From Methylocystis parvus OBBP (GTDB lineage: Bacteria > Pseudomonadota > Alphaproteobacteria > Rhizobiales > Beijerinckiaceae): a stretch of DNA of 64,000 nt. Shown here one piece after another: positions 19,948-26,973 of the stretch. The notes under the pieces are model-generated. The model was not told the origin of the DNA. It did no database searches and saw nothing but the letters and a program-made list of their open reading frames with translations. Numbering within the stretch: the first letter of the stretch is position 1; each line of letters starts with the position of its first letter. A program made the translations under genes and the position numbers. The stretch covers positions 62,001-126,000 of the forward strand of contig NZ_CP092968.1 of the NCBI RefSeq assembly GCF_027571405.1, read 5' to 3'.

Positions 19948-20385
19948 ATGCAGATCGGCGTTGAGATGTCGAAAGCTCTGGAGAACAAGCGGGTGTTCAT
20001 TGTCGACGACAATGAAATTATCCGCGCGGCGCTTCAGTTCATGCTGCACGACGAATTCGAGGCGCATGAAGTCGCGAGCACGGCGAACGCTTGCGAAAAG
20101 GCGAAGACCCAGCCGCCGGACCTCATCCTTCTCGCGGAAGGCCTGCCGAAAACGGAAGGGTTCGGGATTTTTGCGAAGCTTCGCGAGTCCGCGCCCAAGG
20201 CCAAGGTTCTGATCGTCGTCGAACCGGACAGCGCCGCCTTTGGCAAGGAATGCGTCGCGGCGGGGGCCAACGGATTTCTCGCAAAGCCGCTCAAGATCGA
20301 GTTCGTTCGGCAGAAGGTCGACGCGATGCTTGGTCGCAGCGCCGGCGGCGTGACAATTCCACTGACAGTGCTCAATGTAAGGTGA
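19948..20385 (+). CDS. Single-domain receiver-like protein lacking the phospho-Asp
   Basis: This 145-residue CheY-like domain has the acidic pair D20-D21 (VFIVDDNE) and the lysine K113 (FLAKPL). The phosphoacceptor position, four before the conserved proline P67, is A63 (LILLAEGLP). It therefore cannot be phosphorylated in the standard way and is best called a pseudo-receiver. No output domain follows. The ATG at 19948 has GAGG about 7 bases upstream. It is divergent from nifH, downstream of a sigma-54 promoter, and 17 bp before the globin gene. A regulatory role by protein-protein contact is inferred. Confidence 0.8.
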   Translation: MQIGVEMSKALENKRVFIVDDNEIIRAALQFMLHDEFEAHEVASTANACEKAKTQPPDLILLAEGLPKTEGFGIFAKLRESAPKAKVLIVVEPDSAAFGKECVAAGANGFLAKPLKIEFVRQKVDAMLGRSAGGVTIPLTVLNVR

Positions 20386-20402
20386 GATTAGCGGAGGCCG
20401 GG

Positions 20403-20822
20403 ATGGAAGCGGCGGTGAAAGAAGACGTGATGGACAATGAAGCGGCGGAGGCGGCGATCCGCGCCTGCGTGAAGCGCTTTTACGAGATCGGCGGCGCCGA
20501 CCCGATGCTGGGACCGGTCTTCGAGAAGACGATTGCGGAGCTCGAGCCGCATCTGGAGATCGTCGCCAATTTCTGGTCGCACGCGCTCCTCGGCACGACG
20601 CGCTATCAGGGCACGCCCTTCGGCGTTCACGTCAATCTGCCGATCGAGGTCGAACATTTCGGACGCTGGTTGTCGCTTTTTAAAAAGGCGGCGGCGGAGA
20701 CGATGCCGGAAGCGCTCGCGACGGCCGCGATCGCGCGGGCCGATCATATGACGCAATGCTTCCAGTCGGGGCTGTTCCCGTTCAAGGATGCGGAGGGGCG
20801 TCCGTCCAAGGTTCCGGCGTAA
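20403..20822 (+). CDS. Group III truncated haemoglobin
   Basis: This 139-residue trHb group III protein has FYEIGGADPMLGPVF (helix B), the FWSHALLGTTRYQG segment and PIEVEHFGRWLSLF with H85 as the likely proximal haem ligand. The start at 20403 has GGAGG about 6 bases upstream. It is co-directional with the pseudo-receiver and probably shares its sigma-54 promoter, so expression should follow nitrogen fixation. Group III globins bind O2 and NO. Here a role in shielding nitrogenase or delivering O2 at low tension is plausible but unproven. Confidence 0.87.
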   Translation: MEAAVKEDVMDNEAAEAAIRACVKRFYEIGGADPMLGPVFEKTIAELEPHLEIVANFWSHALLGTTRYQGTPFGVHVNLPIEVEHFGRWLSLFKKAAAETMPEALATAAIARADHMTQCFQSGLFPFKDAEGRPSKVPA

Positions 20823-20837
20823 CGAGCCCGAAAAGAC

Positions 20838-20878
20838 GAAAAGGCCGCCGGAAGGGTCAAACCTTCGGCGGCCTTTTC
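20838..20878. terminator. Bidirectional terminator between globin and ferredoxin genes
   Basis: A long stem pairs 20838-20850 with 20066 bases downstream arms ending at 20878: AAAAGGCCGCCG on the left and CGGCGGCCTTTT on the right, plus four more pairs after a single bulged G, with a 6-base loop. Arms flanked by A and T runs make it work in both directions for the two convergent units. Confidence 0.88.
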
Positions 20879-20897
20879 GCTCGTATTGGTTTCGCTC

Positions 20898-21230
20898 TCA
20901 GAGCTGCGGGACGATGATCAGCCGTTCGACCGGATTGCCGTCGACGAAATGGGACTGGAAGATTTCGTCTATGTCAGCTTCCGTACGCGGGGTGTACCAC
21001 ACGCCCTGGGGATAGACGACCATCAGCGGGCCCGCGCGGCAGAAGCCGAGGCAACCGGTCGCCGTCACCGACACTTCCGGCATGGGCTGCGCATTGAGCT
21101 TCCCTTGCAGCCGATCCCACAAGGGCTTCGCGCCGGACGCCATGCAGCTGCCGCGCGGATGTCCCGGCGGGCGCTGCTGGAAGCAGGTGAAGACGTGATA
21201 TTTGAAGACTTGCGGAAGGTCCTCGATCAT
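20898..21230 (-). CDS. Thioredoxin-fold [2Fe-2S] ferredoxin
   Basis: This 110-residue protein has cysteines C16-x12-C29-x30-C60-x3-C64, the pattern of thioredoxin-like [2Fe-2S] ferredoxins (the Shethna FeSI / Aquifex Fd4 type). GCLGFCRAGPLMVVYP is the typical C-terminal cluster loop. It is the last gene of the nifB unit, 21 bp after the SIR2-like gene. Its partner is unknown. Such proteins accompany nif genes in several diazotrophs. Confidence 0.87.
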   Translation of the reverse strand: MIEDLPQVFKYHVFTCFQQRPPGHPRGSCMASGAKPLWDRLQGKLNAQPMPEVSVTATGCLGFCRAGPLMVVYPQGVWYTPRTEADIDEIFQSHFVDGNPVERLIIVPQL

Positions 21231-21251
21231 TCTCTCTCTTTCTTCGGAATT

Positions 21252-22142
21252 TTACTCGGCCGCGGCCGCAAGGCTGGTTTCGGCGAGCGCGGCCGTGAAC
21301 GCCGTCAGGCTCGCGTCGATGCGTTCGATATTCTGCTCGCGCAGGAACTTCTCTTCATTCTTGGTGAGCTGGCCCTCGATCACCGCCCAATGCTTGTCGG
21401 ATGAGCGCTTCATGATCTGGCGGGCGAAGCTGCGTTCGAGCTGGTTGGTGAAACGGCAGCCGAGGAACAGGAAGCTGCGGCCCTTGCGGATCGTCTGCAC
21501 CGAGTCGGGGATCGGCGTCTGAATGTCGATTTCGGTCAGAACCTCGACATAGTCGGAATCGGACACGATGAAGTTCGACGCGGGCCAGACCGCTCCGAGC
21601 GGCTCATAGACGAGGGTGCGCCAGGCGAGCGTTTCTTCGGGCGCTTCGGCGGGGGCCTTGGCGCCGGAGCCGTCGCGGATGAATTCCTTGGTCGGAACGG
21701 CGGAGCCGTCCGGGTGGAACCAGTTCACCCAATCGCCGAAATGTTCGCTTTGAGTCACGCCCTGAACCAGTCCCCAATCGCCGCGGGACTTGAACGCCTT
21801 CGTGACGAGATCGTCGTACCAGGCGTGGACGACGAGCGACAATTGCGTCTGCGCCGCGAGCCATTCATGGAAGGGGCCCGGCGGGCAATCGACGTCGAAA
21901 GCTTTCGCCATCAGGCAGGTCAGCGTCTTACGATGCTTGAAGTTCTCGATATATTGAGAAGCCGCCGTCAGATTGTTGCGAATTTTGTGCGGCACGGTCG
22001 CGCCGGCCGTGAGCTCCTGCACGAGTTTTTCGGGAAGCGACGGAGGCGCCGCCTCCCCGGGGAGGCCGGTGACGCCCGGCCCGAGATAAGGAATCACGTC
22101 GCCTTGACGAAAGGCCGCTGCAATTTCATCGATCATTCCCAC
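21252..22142 (-). CDS. SIR2-like domain protein in the nif accessory operon
   Basis: This 296-residue protein resembles SIR2-like (SIR2_2-type) domains. VIPYLGPGVT stands where GAGxS binds NAD, VVHAWYDDLVTKAF resembles the TTNYDxLLE region, and FLFLGCRFTNQLERSF resembles the C-terminal FIGYSxxD strand. All three motifs deviate, so NAD hydrolysis or deacylation is uncertain. SIR2-like domains are best known from defence systems, yet this gene lies inside the nifB unit between ferredoxin and small nif genes. Family placement is by motif only. Confidence 0.55.
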   Translation of the reverse strand: MGMIDEIAAAFRQGDVIPYLGPGVTGLPGEAAPPSLPEKLVQELTAGATVPHKIRNNLTAASQYIENFKHRKTLTCLMAKAFDVDCPPGPFHEWLAAQTQLSLVVHAWYDDLVTKAFKSRGDWGLVQGVTQSEHFGDWVNWFHPDGSAVPTKEFIRDGSGAKAPAEAPEETLAWRTLVYEPLGAVWPASNFIVSDSDYVEVLTEIDIQTPIPDSVQTIRKGRSFLFLGCRFTNQLERSFARQIMKRSSDKHWAVIEGQLTKNEEKFLREQNIERIDASLTAFTAALAETSLAAAAE

Positions 22143-22172
22143 ATTCCTTTCGCCAAAAGGCCGACGCAGGCC

Positions 22173-22385
22173 TCACTGAAGGACAGACGCTTTCAGCGCC
22201 TCGACGTCGGCCGGCGCGATGCGGAACACGCCGCGACCGCCCGTCAGCGCCTGGAACGCGTTGCCGGCCTTGTCGGAGAGCTTGCTGAACCACTGCTGCG
22301 GCGTCAGGCTCGTCGGACGGTCCTGAATCTCCAATACCGAGCCGTCATTGTTGAAACGGACATGGATAAGGATCGTGTCGGTCAT
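22173..22385 (-). CDS. Small unrecognised nif-operon protein (70 aa)
   Basis: I do not recognise this 70-residue protein. It starts MTDTILIHVRFNNDGSVLEI, suggests two beta strands followed by helices, and has one central Trp-containing segment (TPQQWFSKLSDKAG). It has no cysteine, signal peptide or membrane segment. It lies between a [2Fe-2S] ferredoxin gene (19 bp) and the SIR2-like gene (30 bp) on the same strand. The start has GGAG about 8 bases upstream. Composition matches its neighbours. Confidence 0.75.
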   Translation of the reverse strand: MTDTILIHVRFNNDGSVLEIQDRPTSLTPQQWFSKLSDKAGNAFQALTGGRGVFRIAPADVEALKASVLQ

Positions 22386-22404
22386 TTTTGTCTCCTTTGT
22401 CGGA

Positions 22405-22710
22405 TCAGAAGCCGGAGTTGAAGCCCAGCAATTCCACCGTTACATTTTCGGCGCCGAGCATGGCCTGGCAGGCGAGACGCGATTTCGAGCCGACGCCGAC
22501 AATCGTGTCGAGTTTCTCGTTCTCGGCGCGCGTCGTCTTGCTAAGGCTCTTCTTGCCCTCGGTGACGAAGATGTGGCACTGGCCGCACTTCGCTTCGCCG
22601 CCGCATTTGCTGACGATCGGTTCGCCGGCGGCGAGAATGGCGTCGAGCAGACGGCTGCCCGTCGTGGCTTCGATGGTCTTTCCCGAGGGAAGAATGGTGA
22701 CGGTCGGCAT
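22405..22710 (-). CDS. Adrenodoxin-like [2Fe-2S] ferredoxin
   Basis: This 101-residue ferredoxin has C36-x5-C42-x2-C45-x35-C81, the adrenodoxin/Isc spacing, unlike the C-x4-C-x2-C pair at the end of the fix unit. It lies in the nifB accessory unit downstream of the DegT-like gene. A role in electron supply to cofactor assembly or to nitrogenase is likely from context only. Confidence 0.88.
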   Translation of the reverse strand: MPTVTILPSGKTIEATTGSRLLDAILAAGEPIVSKCGGEAKCGQCHIFVTEGKKSLSKTTRAENEKLDTIVGVGSKSRLACQAMLGAENVTVELLGFNSGF

Positions 22711-22746
22711 TGTTTGACTCCTTGTGTTTGAATGGCCATGCGGCCG

Positions 22747-23898
22747 CTAGAGATAGATGGCGGTTCCCGCGCCGATATTGATTGAGGCGTCCTTCATCGT
22801 GCCGACGATGAAAGCGACCTGATCTTCGGTGAGATGCGCGTGGAAGGGGAGGGCGACGGCGCGATCCGCGACCTTCTCCGTCACGAAGAAATCGCCGCGC
22901 CGATAGCCGAGGTCGAAATAATGGCGTTGCAGATGCAGCGGCGTCGAATAGGCGGTCGCCTCGATCTTTTCCTGACGCAGATCGTCGACGATCGCGTCGC
23001 GGCTTGAGCGCGAGAAGCGCGTGCCGAGATGGACGACGTAAAGGAACCAGTGAACGTGATCGACGTCTGGCGCGATATACGGATCCTTGATGCCCTCGAA
23101 GGACCGCACATAATCGAGGAACCAGCGCTCGACCCGCTTGCGGCGCGCGAGCAGCAGCTCCAGCCGGCGCAATTGCGCGAGGCCGAGCGCGGCGGCGATA
23201 TCGCTCAACGTCGCCTGCATCGGCGCCCAGGCTCCGAGCACGACGGAGGAGCGCTCTTCGATCTTGCGGCTGCGCAGGCGGCGCAGCATCGCGGCCGTGT
23301 CGTCATTGTCCGTGACGATCATTCCGCCTTCGCCGCAGACGAGCGCGCCGGGCTGAGAGAAGTCGAAGACGGCGCAATCGCCGAAGGTTCCGACCAGCTT
23401 TCCCTTGTAGACGGAGCCGATCGCCTCGGTGGAGTCTTCGATCAACGCGATATTGTGTTCGCTCGCCAACGCGCGGAACGCGTCCCACGGCGCGGGGTGG
23501 CCGTTCGTGTTGGAGGCGACAATCGCGCGCGTCTTTTCCGTGATGACCTTGCGCGCCTTTTCCGGATCGAGCGTTCCGGCCCAATAGTCGATGTCCGCAA
23601 AGACGGGCTTCGCGCCGGCGAGGGCGATGGCGTGCGTCGTTTCGCGGAAGGAGTAGGACGAAGTCACCACTTCGTCGCCGACTCCGACGCCGAGCGCGCG
23701 CATGACGAGCAGAAGGCCGATCGTGCCGCTGGAGACCGCGACGGCGTGCTTGCGGCCGAGATAGCGGGCGAATTCCTCTTCAAAGGCCTCGACGGTCTCG
23801 CCTTGCGAGAGGCGCTGCCCCTGGAGAACTTCGATCACCGCTTCGAGATCGCTTTGCGCGAGGTCCGGGTCGTTCAGCGGCAGGAACGTCGTCTTCAT
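22747..23898 (-). CDS. DegT/DnrJ/EryC1-fold protein lacking the PLP lysine
   Basis: This 383-residue protein aligns along the DegT/DnrJ/EryC1/StrS aminotransferase fold: VSSGTIGLLLVMRALGVG, VVTSSYSF, IALIEDSTEAIGS with D155, and the GEGG loop at 189-192. In the family the Schiff-base lysine lies five residues before GEGG. Here that residue is G184 (FSQPGALVCGEGG), and there is no lysine between 168 and the loop. It is thus either a non-PLP or dehydratase-like relative or a binding protein. The ATG at 23898 has GGAGG upstream and overlaps the previous stop by 4 bp. Confidence 0.85.
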   Translation of the reverse strand: MKTTFLPLNDPDLAQSDLEAVIEVLQGQRLSQGETVEAFEEEFARYLGRKHAVAVSSGTIGLLLVMRALGVGVGDEVVTSSYSFRETTHAIALAGAKPVFADIDYWAGTLDPEKARKVITEKTRAIVASNTNGHPAPWDAFRALASEHNIALIEDSTEAIGSVYKGKLVGTFGDCAVFDFSQPGALVCGEGGMIVTDNDDTAAMLRRLRSRKIEERSSVVLGAWAPMQATLSDIAAALGLAQLRRLELLLARRKRVERWFLDYVRSFEGIKDPYIAPDVDHVHWFLYVVHLGTRFSRSSRDAIVDDLRQEKIEATAYSTPLHLQRHYFDLGYRRGDFFVTEKVADRAVALPFHAHLTEDQVAFIVGTMKDASINIGAGTAIYL

Positions 23899-24167
23899 GC
23901 TGCGCCTCCATTGGGAGCGAGCGCGACGCCCGTCGCGCAGCCCGGATCCTGAGTGATCTTCCAGCAGTGGTCGCGTCCGTCGATGAGATAGAGCGAGCAC
24001 TTTTCGTAGACGCGGAAGGGCGTCTCGTCGCGCATGTCGATCGCGTCGCAGCGGGTCACCATCAGCCCCGGCGCAAGCTGGCGCAGGGCCGCGAGCGTCT
24101 GCGAGCTGGCGTCCGCCGTCGCGAGCGCCGAGTCCATCTGCGAAACCTGCGCAGGGGCGAGCGTCAT
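23895..24167 (-). CDS. Small unrecognised nif-operon protein (90 aa)
   Basis: This 90-residue protein has a helical N-terminal half (MTLAPAQVSQMDSALATADA) and a C-terminal half with three cysteines: C40, C57 and C69 in RDHCWKITQDPGC, with C76 as a possible fourth depending on exact numbering. I cannot place it in a family with confidence. It starts 1 bp after nifT ends and is coupled to the DegT-like gene by an ATGA overlap, so the two are probably functionally linked. The frame is open upstream into nifT, but the start at 24167 fits the spacing. Confidence 0.75.
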   Translation of the reverse strand: MTLAPAQVSQMDSALATADASSQTLAALRQLAPGLMVTRCDAIDMRDETPFRVYEKCSLYLIDGRDHCWKITQDPGCATGVALAPNGGAA

Positions 24168-24168
24168 G

Positions 24169-24381
24169 TCATTCTCCGCCGATCTTCTTGGCTTCGACGG
24201 TGATCGGCAGCGACGTGTCGGCCGCCATCTGCGGAAGCTGCAACACCCAGCCATTGGCGAGAGTCACGGATCCGCCCCACATTTCGGGGTTCTGGACCGA
24301 GACGATCGGCTCCTCGAGGTCCTTCTTGGGCACATAGGCCGAGAGGACGCCCTCAGAGTCTCTGCGGATCATGACTTTCAC
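24169..24381 (-). CDS. nifT: NifT/FixU family protein
   Basis: This 70-residue NifT has MKVMIRRDSEGVLSAYVPKK, the conserved EEPIVS and the WGGSVTLANGWVLQLP segment. The family is widespread in nif clusters near nifB, nifK or nifZ. Loss has little phenotype in tested species, so its role is unclear. It is 38 bp downstream of the second nifZ gene. Confidence 0.92.
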   Translation of the reverse strand: MKVMIRRDSEGVLSAYVPKKDLEEPIVSVQNPEMWGGSVTLANGWVLQLPQMAADTSLPITVEAKKIGGE

Positions 24382-24419
24382 GTTGCGCCTCTTTCTTTGG
24401 CGGTTGCGGATGATGTTGC

Positions 24420-24653
24420 TCAGACCGGCTCGATTTCGTCCTCGAGGCAGCCAATGATGAGCTGCGGAGAGAATTCGACGAGATAGACGGGCGTCTCCGT
24501 TTCAACATGCATGCCAACATTGACAATCTCGCCCGTGTCGCCGGTTTTCACCAGCAGTTCCTCGTCCGCGCGTTCGGGATAGGAACCGTCATTGACGAGG
24601 TCGGTCGTCGCGCGCACGCGCATGCCCCAGTCGAATTTCGCCGGTCCGCTCAT
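24420..24653 (-). CDS. nifZ: NifZ-domain protein, second of two
   Basis: This 77-residue NifZ-domain protein has FDWGMRVRATTDLVNDGSYP, then GDTGEIVNVG and VYLVEF, the SH3-like NifZ core. It is coupled to the first nifZ by a 4-bp overlap. NifZ helps form the second P-cluster pair in MoFe protein. Two adjacent NifZ domains could represent a subfunctionalised pair. Confidence 0.88.
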   Translation of the reverse strand: MSGPAKFDWGMRVRATTDLVNDGSYPERADEELLVKTGDTGEIVNVGMHVETETPVYLVEFSPQLIIGCLEDEIEPV

Positions 24654-24946
24654 TCATCGTCCTCCTCGCCGGACAGGTTGACCATCTCCAGCTCTTTTCG
24701 CTTCATGCCCACGCGGTTGCCGGTGGATTCGAACTCGACGCCGTAGATGTAAAATTGCTGAAGGAAGGTGCCGATATTGACGACGAATCCTTCCTCGCCC
24801 TTCTTGACGAGGACCTCGCCAATGTCCTTGCCGGGGAAGGTTCCGTCATTGCGGATCGTGCGCTTGGCGCGAACCCTGTCGCCGTAATCGAAATAAGGCG
24901 GGCCTTCGAGTTCGACGTGATCGCTGTCCCGGCTGATATTGGTCAT
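24650..24946 (-). CDS. nifZ: NifZ-domain protein, first of two
   Basis: This 98-residue protein has YFDYGDRVRAKRTIRNDGTF, GEEGFVVNIGTFLQQFYIYG and a charged C-terminus ending GEEDDE. The ATG at 24946 overlaps the stop of the LRV gene by 4 bp. The open frame upstream lies inside the LRV gene and is not coding. It shares the NifZ core with the next gene, though the two are clearly divergent. Confidence 0.9.
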   Translation of the reverse strand: MTNISRDSDHVELEGPPYFDYGDRVRAKRTIRNDGTFPGKDIGEVLVKKGEEGFVVNIGTFLQQFYIYGVEFESTGNRVGMKRKELEMVNLSGEEDDE

Positions 24947-25743
24947 GGATCGCTCCGCGTTTGTGCGACGATGACGTTCGAAGGCGGCTCCAGGCCCGCA
25001 TCCTTGAAGCGGTCGCGCACGCATTCGCGCACGAGCGGGTCCTCGTCCATGGAGAGCGCGCCGATATTTTCGAGATCCGCGCGTTGCGCCACTTCGTAAC
25101 GAATGCGCCAATCCTGGTCCTTGATCAGACCTTTGAGGTCGGCGGGCTCCAGGCGCTTGGCGGCTTCGAGGCGCACGACAGGATCGCTGTCCTTTGCAAG
25201 ACGCATCAGCGCCGCCTGTTCGATCCGGCTCGCAATGACGCGGCGAACGCCGGGATCGGCGTCGTTGATCATCAGCACGAGAAGATCGGGCGGCAGCTTT
25301 TTGGCGACGGCCTGGCGGACGGCATAGTCTTCGTCCGACATCATCGGCAGCAGATCCCTGCCCTCGAGCCGGCCCGCGATGCGGATGCGGACTTCCCGAT
25401 GCGGGTCGTTGCGCAGACGCAGGATGTAGCGGCGCGGAAGGCGTCGCGCGGCGCTCCAGCGGACGGCTTCCTCGGGATCGTCCAGCATCGCGGGGAGCAG
25501 AAAAATTTCGGCGGCTTTTGCGGCGCAGGCGCGAACCTCGAAATAATCGTGCGCGACGTAATCGCGCGCGAGGTCGGGATTCCAGTCGAAGAAACGATCG
25601 ATGCGTCGCGCATAGCGGTCATGCACGCAGGCGCGCAGCGGCTTGCATTTGCCGCTGGAGAGGCGGTCCTGATGCGGGCAAACCGCGCAATCGACCGGAT
25701 TGCCGAGCCAGTCGATGGCTTCGTCGATGTCGTCAGTCGACAT
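24943..25743 (-). CDS. Leucine-rich-variant (LRV) repeat [4Fe-4S] protein
   Basis: This 266-residue protein has an N-terminal cysteine cluster C19-x2-C22-x10-C33-x5-C39 followed by about seven to eight repeats of about 24 residues with the DPxxxVRxxxAxRL pattern (residues about 60-245). This is the architecture of the LRV [4Fe-4S] protein described from the Azotobacter nif region. The alpha/3-10 superhelix is probably a protein-binding scaffold. Function is unknown. It overlaps the TPR gene by 11 bp and nifZ by 4 bp, so it is tightly bound to the nifZ pair. Confidence 0.87.
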   Translation of the reverse strand: MSTDDIDEAIDWLGNPVDCAVCPHQDRLSSGKCKPLRACVHDRYARRIDRFFDWNPDLARDYVAHDYFEVRACAAKAAEIFLLPAMLDDPEEAVRWSAARRLPRRYILRLRNDPHREVRIRIAGRLEGRDLLPMMSDEDYAVRQAVAKKLPPDLLVLMINDADPGVRRVIASRIEQAALMRLAKDSDPVVRLEAAKRLEPADLKGLIKDQDWRIRYEVAQRADLENIGALSMDEDPLVRECVRDRFKDAGLEPPSNVIVAQTRSDP

Positions 25744-26269
25744 CTTCGAGCCCGCGCCGTTCGAGGACCTCGCGAAGGACGGTCGCGCCGATCTTGTCGG
25801 CGGGATCGAGTTGCAGGAGCTTGTCGATCGCTTCGCGGCTGGCGTCGTAATCGCCGAGGCGCATGTTCAGATAGGCGTAGCCCTTCAGGGAGAACATGAA
25901 GAAGCGCGGCAGAACGGCTTCGTAATCGCCGAAGGCCGCGTCGCCGGCCGACACCTCCCGCCAATCGAGCGGCAGCGAATTGTCGATCGCGGCCCGCGTG
26001 AGGCAGGTCTCCGCGACGTCGAGGCATTCCTCGAGGCGCCCTTTGTAGAAGAAGAAGCGATAGAGGCCGATCAGCGTCGCCGGATGATCCGGCGCAAGGC
26101 TCCGCGCTTCCATCAGATATTGGAGCGCCAGATCGTCCTGGTCATATGACAAAGCCGCGGCGCGCAGAAGGCGATCAGCCTCCTCGGGGAGGCCTTCCCC
26201 CAGGATGACGGAGGCAAGAAAATCCTGCTCCGCCGCCACGCCATTCTGCACTGCCGCGTCACGCGTCAT
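25733..26269 (-). CDS. TPR-like nif-operon protein
   Basis: This 178-residue helical protein has two to three degenerate tetratricopeptide units (ALQYLMEARSLAPDHPATLI, then LYRFFFYKGRLEECLDVAE, then GYAYLNMRLGDYDASREAID). No signal peptide is seen. It lies between the A-type carrier and the LRV gene and overlaps the latter, which suggests a scaffold or chaperone helping assembly of the nitrogenase components. The specific family name is not known to me. Confidence 0.75.
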   Translation of the reverse strand: MTRDAAVQNGVAAEQDFLASVILGEGLPEEADRLLRAAALSYDQDDLALQYLMEARSLAPDHPATLIGLYRFFFYKGRLEECLDVAETCLTRAAIDNSLPLDWREVSAGDAAFGDYEAVLPRFFMFSLKGYAYLNMRLGDYDASREAIDKLLQLDPADKIGATVLREVLERRGLEDVD

Positions 26270-26279
26270 CTTACAAATC

Positions 26280-26624
26280 TCACGCCGTTTCCTCGAAAGC
26301 GGGCGCTTCGGTCGTCGACTTGCAACCGCAGCCCGTCGCCTTGGGATCGATGAAGGAGAAGCCCGTCGAGGTCGCCGTCTCCTTGAAGTCGATCGTCACG
26401 CCGTCGAGCAGCAGGCGGCTCTGCGCGGGCAGGAACAGTTTGAACTGCGTATGCGCATAGACCTGTTCGCCTTCCTTCGGCGCGGGCTCGACGGAGAACT
26501 CCGCCGACATGCCCGAGCAGCCGCCCGGCGAAACAAGAAGGCGAAGGCCGTAGCCCGGACCGCCGTCGAACATGACGAGACGGCGGATGAACTTCTCGGC
26601 GGCGGGGGTGAATTCGATCTTCAT
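26280..26624 (-). CDS. HesB/IscA-type Fe-S carrier in the nifB unit
   Basis: This 114-residue A-type carrier has C36 (GGCSGM), C99 and C101 (TGCGCKST). It differs clearly from the iscA paralogue at 9823 and has a C-terminal acidic tail. Its ATG abuts the fdxN stop codon with no gap. It probably loads clusters on NifB or FdxN. Confidence 0.9.
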   Translation of the reverse strand: MKIEFTPAAEKFIRRLVMFDGGPGYGLRLLVSPGGCSGMSAEFSVEPAPKEGEQVYAHTQFKLFLPAQSRLLLDGVTIDFKETATSTGFSFIDPKATGCGCKSTTEAPAFEETA

Positions 26625-26849
26625 TTAGGCGCTCGGCTGATAGCGGGGATAGGAATTGTCGATCACGCAGGTATTGTCGACGGGGCAAACCGCGACGCAT
26701 TGCGGCACGTCGAAATAACCGATGCACTCCGTGCATTTCTTCGGATTGATGACGAAGGTGCCGTTCTTCTCGGAGATGGCGACGTTCGGGCATTCCGCCT
26801 CGCAGGCGGAGCAGGACGTGCATTGAGAGGCGACAATCTTGTAGGTCAT
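26625..26849 (-). CDS. fdxN: FdxN-type 2[4Fe-4S] ferredoxin
   Basis: This 74-residue bacterial ferredoxin has [12 protein letters not shown] and a second motif with the longer loop, C-x2-C-x8-C-x3-CP ([18 protein letters not shown]), typical of FdxN next to nifB. It is a donor to NifB radical-SAM chemistry or to NifH. The start at 26849 has GGAG about 8 bases upstream. Two hairpins separate it from nifB. Confidence 0.92.
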   Translation of the reverse strand: MTYKIVASQCTSCSACEAECPNVAISEKNGTFVINPKKCTECIGYFDVPQCVAVCPVDNTCVIDNSYPRYQPSA

Positions 26850-26879
26850 TGGTCAGCTCCTTTGCTTGGCTCGTTTTCC

Positions 26880-26965
26880 GCCCGAACTCCCACGAGGTAC
26901 TGTGGGAGTTCGGGCTGTTCTTCGACGAACGTCGCTTTGGCGGATCGGGCCGTCGGTCCGATCCG
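26880..26965 (-). repeat. Two strong hairpins in the nifB-fdxN spacer
   Basis: One stem pairs 26880-26893 with 26902-26915, a perfect 14 bp with an 8-base loop. The other pairs 26941-26948 with 26958-26965, a perfect 8 bp. No T run follows either in the minus-strand transcript, so they more likely protect or process the mRNA than end transcription. A partial-terminator role cannot be excluded. Confidence 0.65.
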
Positions 26966-26973
26966 CACGCGCG

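Noticed and set aside
21252-22142. The SIR2-like gene as part of a phage-defence island
   Set aside because: No other defence, recombinase or mobile gene is near. Both sides are conserved nif genes with the same base composition.
24420-24946. The two nifZ genes as one gene split by a frameshift
   Set aside because: Each has a complete NifZ core with its own start, and the 4-bp ATGA overlap is the usual coupling in this operon.
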